A stretch of 64,000 bases of DNA, from contig JAVXUO010001311.1 in the NCBI GenBank assembly GCA_033065855.1, forward strand, positions 1,116,001 through 1,180,000, given 5' to 3'. A program made the position numbers and the translations under genes. Below the pieces are notes generated by a model that ran no database searches, was not told the DNA's origin, and saw only the letters and a program-made list of their open reading frames with translations. Source of the DNA: Escallonia rubra. Its lineage: Eukaryota; Streptophyta; Magnoliopsida; Escalloniales; Escalloniaceae. This document shows, in pieces, positions 25,173 to 36,298 of the stretch; positions within the stretch are counted from its first letter, which is position 1, and each line of letters opens with the position of its first letter.

Positions 25173-28100
25173 ATGGAGAATTTGCAGTATGCAGAGGAGC
25201 TTGTGAGAGAATTCCTTGTCTTCAGAGGATTCACAAACACTTTGCAAGCTTTTGAGAAGGAATTAGGCACTGATATTGGCAAAGGATTTCAAGTGGAAAA
25301 GATATTAGACTTGATTTTTTCAGTTTATGTTCCGAAGTTTCAGGCGGAAAACCTAATTGGCCTGCTGGCCTTTTTCAAGCTGTGCTTTTCATCATCTGAG
25401 ACAGTCCTAGTTGCTACACTATCAGAGTTGGAGGTTTCTATTCTACGCTACTATATAATTCATGCAATACAGTCAGGAAGGAAGGACAAAGTTGTAGAGT
25501 TTTTTGGAATGAATGGCAATAATTTGCTGCAAAGAGACCAGGATTGGACTTCGTGGTTTGGTGGGTCTTATCTTCCTTGGTTTTTTCTTTTATTCCCTTG
25601 GACTATTGTACTCCTAAACTTGACCTTTATTATTTTGTGCAGCTATTCCATATCTTAAGAACCCAAGCTTGGATCCCCAGTTTCGTGTGTACTTTACAAA
25701 GGAATGGTTTCACGCCCTGCATCTTTCCGTTAGGAATTTCTTGAGTCAGATGTTTAATGGCACTCATATCCTTCATTACTTATTCTCATAGAACTCTCAG
25801 TATAAATTCTACTTGTTTGGTGGATCCCTTATAGATATCTGGTGCTTTTGGAGTAGGTTAAGATACAAATAGCCCAGCCTTTTAAATTGTGTCCCCTTTA
25901 ACATATTAGTATCTAGATACTTGGATAGTGATAATGGGCTGTTTTTTGCAAATAGTTTTAGTATTTTTCTTTCATGGGTCCGCATGATTGTCAATCAGAA
26001 TGGAATGGTCCTAACAGTACTTAAGGGCATCTTCTTAAACGTGTTCTAATGTCTATATCAATGGCAACATATTCCTTTTATCCACTTACAAGTAATGATT
26101 TTGAGAGTCGTTCACATCTGGTGGCTGTAGAGTTTATTGACACATGATAAGTATAAAAAAAGGTTTTTCGACACATGGATATATGTCTTTGTGATTAGTT
26201 TTTCGATTCTGCAAGGACGATTGTCAGTGATAACAGGCCTGAATTTTAACAATACTTATAATCCCAATTATTGTGTTATCAAATGGTTGTTTTCAGGAGC
26301 TCTAACATGGCTATTTGTTTTCGTGCTTTATTTCTTCCGGTTACCACCGGATGGCACCTTTTTTATGCCTTCTCTTTGTATTGGTTCCTTAATTAGCTCT
26401 TGGTTTAGTGTTCATGGTTGTCCTTAATTAATCCACGCATTCCTGCCTTGTTGAAGATTAGTTCTGAAAAGAATACTGTGAACAGTCTCAAAAACGACAT
26501 CAAGAATCTTAACATCAAAATGTCGCAACTTCAGGCTTTGTTGGAGAAGAAAGAAGCTCAGTTATTTTCGGCCAGGAGGTAAGGGTGTTTCTGCACCAAT
26601 TTTTTCCTCTTTAGGGCGTAATATTTGCTGACTACCGTTCTTTTTGTGCAGTAATGCTTCAACAGCAATTGGAGTAAATAGCGATCAAACAAGTGGCTCT
26701 CCATTAAGGGGCGAGCATCAAGAAACTACTTATCCAGCAAAGGTTGCTCATGAAACTTATGCGTGTACAACTCCATATATTGAAGATGAGTCTACTCAGG
26801 ATCTGGATGTTACTAGACCTGTTGAGACTCGTGTTTCAGCTTCCAAAATGGATGATCATGGTAAAGAGGGTGGAGGAAGCCATGGCCTTCAAGTGTTCCA
26901 AGATGGATCTACCTTTGGTAAGTTAAGATGAATTGTTATATGTTTCTTTCTGTGTGAAGTGGAGCGCTTTTGTTCTCAACTAGATGTTAGATTTTTTCTC
27001 TACAAAGAAAGAAAGGGAAAAAACTACTTGAGCTTGGTGCGACCAAATCTGGGAGGGAGCAAATCTGGGTTGATCTAGAAATCAATCTTTTGCAAGAGTA
27101 GTGAAGATGTTGATTTTGAGAAATGACTTCTCAAAATCGATGTTGTTTAGTTATAGATATAAGTGCGATATGTGGTAACTTAATAAGAAGTAGATTGCCA
27201 CAGTGGTAGTTCCGGGATACTAGAGGGTTTGGTAATTTGGTTTATATCAACCTTTGGTAAAAGCTAGCGATGGCAACAATCGACATGGCATTAACATTGA
27301 TAACATGCTTGGGCCTCCATTAATCATGCCTGAATAGGCTTACAAGGAGGTCAACTCTCACTTGGAAGATCCGTATAATTCCTTATAAGCCCCAGAAGAT
27401 CTATACAATTATGCCTGAATACGCCTCTGCATGTTGACTACTGCCGGGAAACTTCAGGTACATTGGCCACTATTAGAGTGGACACAACCTGCGCATAGGA
27501 TAGGACCCACAAGGCTAGCGGCTCTGAACCAGTTGATGTGAAGAGGGGCAATGAGAGATCTCGATCTGAAAGCTAGCTATCCTTTTGGGGGAACCCACGC
27601 CCTTTTATGCCCAAGAGCGTGCCTAACCGATTTGGGAGTGCATGATAAGGTGGGAGGATGCTCTGTGATTTTCGGGAATTGATAACTAGATGGCACTTCA
27701 GCTGTCAACGTTGGAGTCTTTACTCATTCTGCTGCATATTTCTCAAACCACAGATAGTGCATAACCAGTTGTAAGGAAAAATGACTCACGTGGCTAGTTT
27801 ATTTCAACCTGAACTAATATCTGGGCTCAATCTTGCTTGCCAGAACTTAGCGTACAAGTATTTCTTTCTTCTCCCCAACCTCCACCCCACCAATAAGGAA
27901 TAAAAGAAACTCTTAGCAGGCTTTAAACAGGCACCTTTTCGTTTTGTCTTGGTATTGTGAACAGACATTTGGATTGCTGTATCAGCCAAACCCAACCTTT
28001 GTGTTCAATGTCTACAATGCATACACAGATATCCCATTATGTTATTTACGGCTATTGTGTGGGACTGATATAACATGGCTTAGCAAGATCTAGTTTTTTT

Positions 28101-31100
28101 TATCTACTTTTTGGGTGCAAGTAACTACAACCATTCAGTTTAATATCCAAGTTCTGGTGGGCTGACAAGGTCTATCGAATTTGATCCAAGTAGTTGGTTA
28201 AGAGCTTTTGTTTCATAATGAATTTGATCCACATTTCAGTTTCTTTGGAGATATTTGTGAATTATTAATTGGGTTGTGGCAGACACCGATAGAAACTTGC
28301 AACGTGAAGAGGAATTCCCAGAAGTGAGAATAGACTTTCAGGTGAAATTATCATTTTAGTCATATATGAGTTTTGATACTTCTCAACGGAGTAAGTTTAA
28401 TGTGTTCTACTCCAGATTATCTGATTCTTATTTTTTCTCCCCTTATCCATGCTTGATTTGGAGTAAATTGTAGTGTTCTGAAAACGTTGTAGGAGACATT
28501 CTTAGGTCACACAAGTCCAATAAGCCGGTGCCGCTTTTCTGCTTCTGGGGACAACATTGCTAGTGCTTCTGTGGATGGCACAGTCAGGTATATACTTTGA
28601 AACCGGATAACATGCTACAATAACTTATACAAGAGAAACAGTGTGAAACTAGTCCAAGAATGGAGAAATCTGTCTGAGGGGAGAAAGATAAAAGAAGCAA
28701 AAAGATGCTACTTTGGGGCCGTTCGTTAATCATGACTTGATGCGGGCTGATATTCCTTAACTTGAATAATTACCTTTAGTACTTCGTGGTCCTTCTGTAG
28801 ATGGAAAGTATGGATTGTGGTTCAAATTTATGGCTTCAATTCGTTCAGTTTGTTTGTTATTTGACCTCCTAGATTTGCAGCATTCAGTATGTCACCCTTT
28901 TAGATAATTGTCAGCTCCTTGATAATCTTGTGATTTCAATGTCATTCTGATTTCTTTACATTTCAATGAAGGATATGGACATATGACTCATCAAGCCCAG
29001 CCTCAAGAAACGCAACCATCTATTGTGGGGCAGAGATCATGTCGCTCGAGTGGGATTGTAAATCTGACCGTTTGGTAAGTAATTGGCATCTTATATAGAT
29101 ATGAATATTCTTCTTTTCCCGTGCTGGGATGAGGCAAATCTTACTTTGACCACTGGACATCGAGACATAGTAACCACTAAACTTTAAAATTCGTTTCAAT
29201 AAGGTCACTCCGTGCTTGTTTATTTAGGGGTATAACCGTCCATTCACTGTTCACCGTCTTCTTTCTTATTCTTCTTCTTCTTATTCACTGTTCACCTTCT
29301 GTAAGCTCCCTTCTTCTTCTTCTTCTTCTTCTTTTTTTTCACTGTTCACGAGTTCACCTTCTGGGGCAGCCATGGTGGCTGCCGTAGGTGTTGAGTGCGG
29401 CTGTGAGGCGGGGTAGAAGCAGCCATGAAGGGCCATTGTTAGAGAGAGACAGCCATGAGGGGCTGCGGAATGTAATGTGTGAGCGGGTTGTATATCAATT
29501 ATCAAGGTGGTATATATATTTGTGTAAATATATGGGGGTTTATGGGTCACAATGAGTCCGCGTATATATACATATAAGTGTACGTAAGTATGCGTGTATA
29601 CCGAACTCCTCGGCAGTGGGTGTGAAAGGAGAAACGTATGCAATTTTTGTTTACTGTGTGTGTGTGTTGTGTGTGCGCTATGTGGGCAAGGGAGATAGAT
29701 ATATAATAAAGGTGTGTGCATGAGTGTTTGATGGATTGTATGTGAATACAGTAAGTGAATATGAAAATGGTTGGTGAGGTGTGCAGGTGAATGAATTGGG
29801 TATGTGGAGAAATATGAGTTGTGTTATGTATTTGTGGCGAGGCCACCGTTTCTGGCGAGGCCACCGTTTCTGGCGAGGAAGAAGAAGAAGAAGAAGAGAG
29901 AGTTCATAAAGATTAGCGTAAAAAGACCAATATACCCCTGAGTAACCTAACTCCGTCAATATTAATTTGACAGAGTGACCTGATTGAAACGAATTTCAAA
30001 GTTTAGTGGTTACTATGACACAAATCGATGTCCAGTGGTCAAAATGAAATTTGCCTAATAGTACAGTGGTCAACCGCGTAATTAACTCTTCTTCTTTTCC
30101 CGTGCTGGGATGATGTTATTTGAGACCAGATACTAATGCTTGTGTAGTTATAATTATAGCTTCTCATAGGCACTGCTGATGGAGGCATTAAGGCATGGAA
30201 TGTCGACGCAAAAAGAGTTGTTTGTGATCTCAATACAACCGAATCATTCCCATTGTTCTTATCTGAAAACCTATTTCTCCTCATTTTTCTGTCTGCAAGA
30301 AAAAGTGCATAAATGAACAGTTATTCTCCCTTTGTGCTTAATCACCTTCTCACTCTTGGTTGCAGTGTCTTGGACCTAAAATGCAGTCCCGTGGAACCAA
30401 TTTTTGTTTCAGCAGCAGCTTCCAAGGGGTATCTTCTGGTTACACTGATGTCCTTAATTATCTAAGATCCATATGTTCAGTGAGAGGGAATATTATTTGA
30501 CGGTCATCCTTGTCTTTATCTTTGCCTATTGAAGTATGGTCCTTGCTGCACTGGTAAAGGGTCACATCAGCTCATGTTTTTAAGTGTGCTCCGTTACAGG
30601 GCATGCTAATTCATGTATTGGGGGATGGACCTGCCTGGGACAGATTTGTATAACTAATGGCATCGCTTGTCCCTAACTATAATGATGATTCTTACTGATG
30701 ACATTTGATCATTGTATCATGTAAGTCTTAGTATGGTGGAGAATGTTTTTCCAGCACTAAGATAGCTTTGTGTCAAATAGCTTTGACATGACAATATGGT
30801 TGAGGTCTCCATATAGTCCAGCCTCCTCATTAAGTCCAGGGTTATCAGAATTAAGCGTATGAGGTATAAGTCAAGGGTATAACTGCGGCTTTTTGCCTAA
30901 TTTAAAGAACAGCGTCGTTTTACCTAATTTGAAGATAATTCTAAGAAGGATGTGACAAAGATTGATGAAGAAAGAAATTGGTATGGGGAGAGTCTTTAAC
31001 GAAAAAGAGAGAAAAAGGTGGCCAGTGTAGGGAAGGGTTGATGTAGATTCCTCTAACATGTAACAAAGGATGCTATACTATGGCGTGGAAATTGGGTAGC

Positions 31101-34100
31101 CAAGTTTCAGAAAGTGGGTTTCTATCGTGGGTTTGTTGGGATAGAGAGTGATAATACAGCAGAGCTTATATGAAAAGTAAATGCAATCCTTAATATTAGG
31201 ACATAGCAATTGACAACAACTTAGATGCTGGTGATTTGACTGTGTAGAACTAAGGCCAGTTAAAGCACCGCTGTACAGAGGTACTCTGTTTCAATTAAAA
31301 CTTGGGAACTAAGGAACTTGTGAGTTTATGAGGTAGTATTAGTTGGCCGCCCAACTAGTTACGGTAAAGGCTTAGTTGTGTTGAATTTACCTAAGGGAGT
31401 ATAGTTAGTGGTGGGTTGATCGTCACTTTTTGAATTTGATGTCTTATGTAAAAACATCAACATTTTAGAGAAAATCTGAAGTTAATATGGTCACTGTATC
31501 TCTGAGTATCTTTCTCCCTAACAATCTATCTGTTGTAGAAATTATACCCACTTAATCATTATGCTTGTGCGTTTTTCTTCTTTACAACTCTGACCTGCAA
31601 AAGAAGTCTTACGACCTCATTTTCTTTGTAGGCATGACATTGATGGTTTAGGGTTTGCATCATTAACTGTATGGAATATGAGGACATGGAAGGCTATGGT
31701 ATGTGGCTTTCCTGCAGGAGTTTATCATTTTGATGTTCGAGTTCCTTTCTTTTTATTTTGAATGATGGTTGTGAAGCCGTATTTTAATTGTTCTCTTGGC
31801 TTCATTGAAGACAGTCCTTCCTCTTGGTAAGGATCCGCCAGCAATTACTTCATTATGCTTCAACCACAACGGGAAGATATTAGCAGCTGCTGCAACTGAT
31901 GGAATGATCCACATGTTTGGTATCCTATTAAATACTTTATCTTTAGCTTGATGAGTGTTTGAGATCCCATCAGGATAGTGTCTACGTGTGTATGTTCTTG
32001 TGTGCACTTAGACATAAACAAGCACAAACAAATATAAACACCTTAACTAGGCAAAAGATATGTCCGCTGGCCTGCAAATCACTGGATGGCCAGCTCATGA
32101 TTCTGCTATCAGCTCTGTTCTTTTTGGCCCTCACGAGACAAGCATTTTTAGCTTGGGTACAGATGGAAAGGCAAGTACTTTGATTTCGCACGAAGTTTGG
32201 TGCCTCTTAAGGACATGACTTTTTACCCTTCACTAGTGATATGTCCTGTTTCAGACGAATTTGGAATTGCTAATCTAATCATGGAAAAAACTAACTTAAT
32301 AATTTGTGTGCCAGATATTTGAATGGAGCTTGCAAAGTCAAGGTAAAGTCCTGTGGTCAAGAAACTGCAGCAGGTACTTGAATTGCGTGGCCCCTTAAAG
32401 CTACTGTTTTTTCCATAACTTTGTGGGAAGCAGCAAAATAATTTGGTGTTCCATGAAATATATACTTTATGTACATAAATACACCTATATTTCTTTCTCT
32501 GGACTCAGTGCAGATGAATTTAATCCATATAAAACTGTGTACACGTGTGTATATCTGCGTTCAGATTTAAAAGTTTCTGTAATAAGAACTCTCATGATCC
32601 ATTTTACTATATATGGAACATTATGGACCAGTGATTCCAGTTTGAGCTGCAACAATTTTGCAAGTCAAATGTCCCTTGTATTGCTGTAGCAAGTGCTCAA
32701 TTTTACTATTGGATTTTGTACCATATGAATGTCTTTTTGCTTAACCTCACTGCAGTTAATCTTGATTAAGTTTTGGGATTGTCAAACCCCTTTAATTTAG
32801 GGGGTAGTTTTAGTCAACCCCATTGTCATTAAAAAGCTTGCATGTCAGTCCAGAATCATAAACTTTCTTGCATAAGTGCCAGTTATTTGGTAGAATCTTA
32901 TGTGGTGTACTGTGACATCATGAACTGGTAGTTGAGATAGACCAATACAGGACACGTACAATATACATGCAGTAGTTTCAATCAAAATAAAACCGCCTCT
33001 TCATCGATTTGTACCACCAAAACGTCTAAATCACTCTCCTCACCACCCATTTCCCCTCATCTGGCCAACGACCATCTCCCAGTCGCCACCCACCTCAGAA
33101 CCCATCTCCCTACCAGCCGCTACCTCCGACACTTCTATAAATTTTTTTAGCTCTCTCTCTACTGAATATCTATTCATTGTATACTCAAATTGAATGCAAA
33201 AAAGCCAGGCATTTTATCAAACCAAACGCATTCTAACCGCACCATGCCAAATTAATACCCATATTGAATCACCCAAATTGATACCCATTTTAAGGTCCTT
33301 CAAACCAATCCAGGGAGCATTTTTGCCTTCAAGTGGAGGTAGCTTTTTCTGATTCTAAGGTGGTTGCTTTGGCTACATGTAACGTTGGTGAAAAGGTGAT
33401 TCGGTGATGGCAGTGCGTGGGTGGTTGGGGATATTGGCAGCAAATGGGGTTCAGGAGTTGGCAATGGCAACCATATATCAATGGTTGGTTGGGACTTTTA
33501 AAGGCCACGGAGTGGTGGGTTTGGTTTTGGTCACGGAGGTAGATTCGATTAATAAGTTTTGGAAATGTGAAGTTATTGTAGAATATGAAAGGAGCGGAAT
33601 AAGTATAGAGATTTGAGGGTATGTGGGTATTGATTATAAGGTTTGGGGGTATGAACTAAAATGTTGAGAGAATGTTTGAGGAAGAAGATGAGTAACACAA
33701 TAGAGAGAGAGTGGGAGGAGAAAAACTCATTAGGGAGGGCTAAGTGGGTCATTTCACAAAAAAAACACCCCCGTCTATATCTCATCCGGTCAAAGGACGT
33801 ATGTGATTTTTCAGATGGATAGTGATATTACCACCCTAACCTCAGGGGGTTTCTGGATATAATCTCCTTGTTTTTCCTTTTCATTTCCTATGAGGAAAGG
33901 CCAATAGGGTCACGGGCTCACAAAGAGTGTATTGAATAATTGGTATTTCAAGGCTTCTCTTTGGTCGATGATTTAGGTATCTGTCTCATCTCATGGCTCC
34001 TTGATGGGTTTGACATTGGCATTGGTTACATGTATTATCAGTATAGACCTAATTTAAACCAACTGACATCTTTGATTCCACTGTGTAGGTTCTCTAACCC

Positions 34101-34555
34101 CCAGAAGTCAGTATGCTGTAGACATGAAATGGCTCTAGATGCTGAAGGGAGGAGACTTTTGGTAACATCTGGTTCAGTGAGAGCACCTCTATATCAGGTA
34201 GATGTCCACTACTCCCTCTCCCGCACGCACCCCGACAAACAAACACTTATCCTACACTTTTTCATTTGGCTTGCTGGCAATTGGCATGTTAATACTAATT
34301 AATCTTTCCGCGTAAACGTAAACTCAAAATTTAGATAGTCATTTTGTGGGTGCTGGACAGCCATGTCTTGCTGATAGAGGTAATGTCCCTGCTCTGATGC
34401 ATTATCTTTTATTCTACCAGGTTCGAGGCCTTATGAACGGAACGAGAACTCTTCCCCACAGTGCAGCTGTAACAACAGTAGATTGGCACCCAACCTTGCC
34501 CATCTTCTTGACCGGGTCCGCAGACAACTCGGTTCGCGTAACATCCTTGTTGTGA
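25173..34555 (+). CDS. WDR91-like LisH/coiled-coil/WD40 protein, 15 coding exons
   Basis: Exons: 25173-25560, 25643-25765, 26437-26578, 26652-26917, 28283-28341, 28493-28587, 28972-29074, 30160-30254, 30366-30428, 31632-31698, 31811-31919, 32058-32170, 32315-32373, 34089-34197, 34421-34555; 641 aa, all joins in frame. Domains: LisH near residues 6-31, a conserved helical region ending in YFTKEWFHALHLSVRNFLSQ, a coiled coil (about 175-217), a variable Ser/Thr/Glu linker, and seven WD40 blades from residue 327 (GHTSPISRCRFS) to the end (GSADNSVRV). This layout is that of WDR91; animal WDR91 acts in endosomal Rab7/PI3K control, and the plant role is not established here. Unusual splicing: intron 2 is AT-AC with U12 signals, intron 11 is GT-AG with U12 signals, intron 12 is GC-AG. 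The exon 8 donor (TT|GTTCTT) is weak and is the least certain junction. Confidence 0.9.
25766..26436 (+). other. U12-type AT-AC intron (intron 2 of the WDR91-like gene)
   Basis: The coding frame can only be joined with a donor |ATATCCTT at 25766, the U12 consensus, and an acceptor ...TCCAC| ending at 26436. A U12 branch-site motif TCCTTAAT lies at 26421-26428, with the branch adenosine about 10 bases from the acceptor. The join codes for NGT|RIPALLK, as expected for the family. Confidence 0.85.
29108..30113. mobile_element. Fold-back (MULE-like) element inside intron 7, flanked by a 25-bp direct repeat
   Basis: Inverted ends of roughly 80 bases (left: GGCAAATCTTACTTTGACCA and GTAACCACTAAACTTTAAAA; right ends with the complement) enclose TTC/GAA microsatellite blocks and short ORFs. 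The right end extends further outward to a GAGTTAATTACG terminus, like the GGGTTAATTAC terminus of the MULE in the CPBP gene; the left end lacks about 33 bases of this. The 25-base stretch starting TTCTTCTTTTCCCGTGCTGG occurs at 29108-29132 and again at 30089-30113. Confidence 0.75.
31920..32057 (+). other. Likely U12-type GT-AG intron (intron 11 of the WDR91-like gene)
   Basis: Donor |GTATCCTA differs from the U12 consensus GTATCCTT by one base, and CCTTAAC at 32041-32047 is a near-perfect U12 branch site with the adenosine 11 bases before the acceptor (...AAAAG|). There is no long pyrimidine tract before the acceptor, as expected for U12 introns. Confidence 0.75.
32171..32314 (+). other. 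GC-AG intron (intron 12 of the WDR91-like gene)
   Basis: The frame DGK|IFEW requires the donor GGAAAG|GCAAGT, a classic GC-AG donor with strong flanking match, and the acceptor GTGCCAG| at 32314. Confidence 0.8.
32775..33870. mobile_element. Possible fold-back element in intron 13 of the WDR91-like gene
   Basis: The left end (AAACCCCTTTAATTTAGGGG) and the inverted right end (AGAAACCCCCTGAGGTTAGG) share a pattern also seen in the FolD-gene element at 37885-38944. Termini are diverged and no target duplication was found. Weak. Confidence 0.35.
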
Positions 34556-36298
34556 TGGCTTCTGGTTTCTAATTATTCATTCATTTTTGGTCATTGGGTT
34601 AAGTTTGCTTTGGCAGCCGCTGTCTAATTAAGCCAGTGTTCTGGATGTATTAAGGTCAACGTAGGAGAGCATTGTACAAGTAGTTATTCGTGGCATTGTA
34701 GATTAATTAGTGTGTTAGAGAGACGTTTTCTTGAAAAGGTCGGAGCTGTATTACGAACAGTTGTAATGAATTTTTCTAATCCTTAACTCTACTTTAGAAA
34801 GTGGCAATTGTGATCTATAGAGTTTTTGGCATAACATAGTTTGAATCTACCTAAGCTGCCCACTGTGGATGACGAGTACTTTAGCTACTTACACGCATTT
34901 AATTGCTAATTTACCTTAATTTAGGTTTTCATGAATTCTTGTAGTTCGCTACTTAAATGCATTTTAATTGTTAATATACCTTATTTTAGTTTCCATGAAC
35001 TCTTCTGGCGATAGTCTTACGTATTTTGGAATTGGCAAATGACATCTGGAGTAGATTAATCAGATTGAGGGTTTGTAGGAAAGTAGGTTAATATGCATTT
35101 GCTTCAAGCAGCAGCTAAAAAACATTTGCTTGCAGTCCCAAAGCTTGCAAGTAGCTTGGGATGCGAAACTTCGCCTCATTAACATTTTTTATTGTGGAAT
35201 TTCGGGCAATCCTTCCGCGTGAATGCAGAGGGGGAGGGTCGCGTTTCTTTCTGGCCTTTCTCCTCGTCCCTATTGTTAGGATTCTTCCCCCTTTGGGAAT
35301 GTTAAGATGGGGGTCAAGCCCTTCCTTACCGAGGGTTTTGTCGATACATTCAGTTTTTTAGGCTCACAGATCCTATAAGTTTTATCCTGGATCCCGATAA
35401 CGTGGTGAACCGGGATGGACTTGGGGCTGGTGGAGCTGTTTGCCAGCAGTGGACGAGGGGATTGTTGCTGCCTAATTAGGTCACGATGGATGGGCTCAAA
35501 TCCGTCTTTAGCACGTTTTGGGGCGTCTAAGGTTCTTCATGGAGCAGGCGGTGTTCGGTTACTCCGGCTGAGTCATGGAGTCGCTTCACCGTGGTCCATA
35601 TCTACCATTAGAAGCTGAGATTTTAGTGTCTGTTCCCAGGAAAGCTCGTCAGTCATCCGGTGCCATAGAAATGGCCATTTTCGGCTAAAGAATAGGTAGG
35701 GTGTCCTTGCAGTGCATTTTATATGATAATGCCAAATGCATTTTATGCTTTGACTATTTTGGCAATCATAGCCCTTTACGGTTGTATATTATTTGTTCAA
35801 TTTATTGAACTTTCTCGATGATTATGTTTACTCGGTTGTAGACGTCATGGAGATTGTTTTATTACCCTTGTGATGCCCTAAGGTACATCTATAGTACTTG
35901 TCTGCGAACGTACGTCGCTGCAGAAATTCCATTTAATCAAGCCTTTTGTCATTGTTTTTGCAGAGTAAATCAGAAAACGAAATAGTTTCCACTTTACACC
36001 TCATTCTGTTTCGAGGTGAAGACAGTATTTGATCCGACAATTTGCAGAGCACTCAGCCTCCGAAGTGGAGCTTCACTGTAGTCTCCATTGTAGGTGATGA
36101 TGACCATACCAGTGAGACCCCAATGCTTTTGAGCATCTAATTTCGAACTACTGTGTCTGGACTCCATATAAACGGAGACAATGCGGGCAAAAAACGATGC
36201 TGCGAAGATATCAGGACGGTCAAGCGAAGGTGCATATAAGAGTTAGCCATGCATCGGCCAAGCTCAACTCTCCCTTCTAGCTATAGATAGTGCCACTC
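34556..36298. other. Spacer between the convergent WDR91-like and FolD genes
   Basis: It contains the two 3' UTRs. The block 35150-35640 is richer in G and C than its surroundings and has short ORFs in several frames without family similarity. I see no gene. Confidence 0.5.

Noticed and set aside
26137..26427. ORF of 96 aa with hydrophobic segments
   Set aside because: It lies wholly inside the AT-AC intron of the WDR91-like gene and has no family similarity.
29281..29959. His/Thr/Tyr-rich ORFs on minus
   Set aside because: They come from microsatellite-like DNA inside the intron 7 fold-back element.
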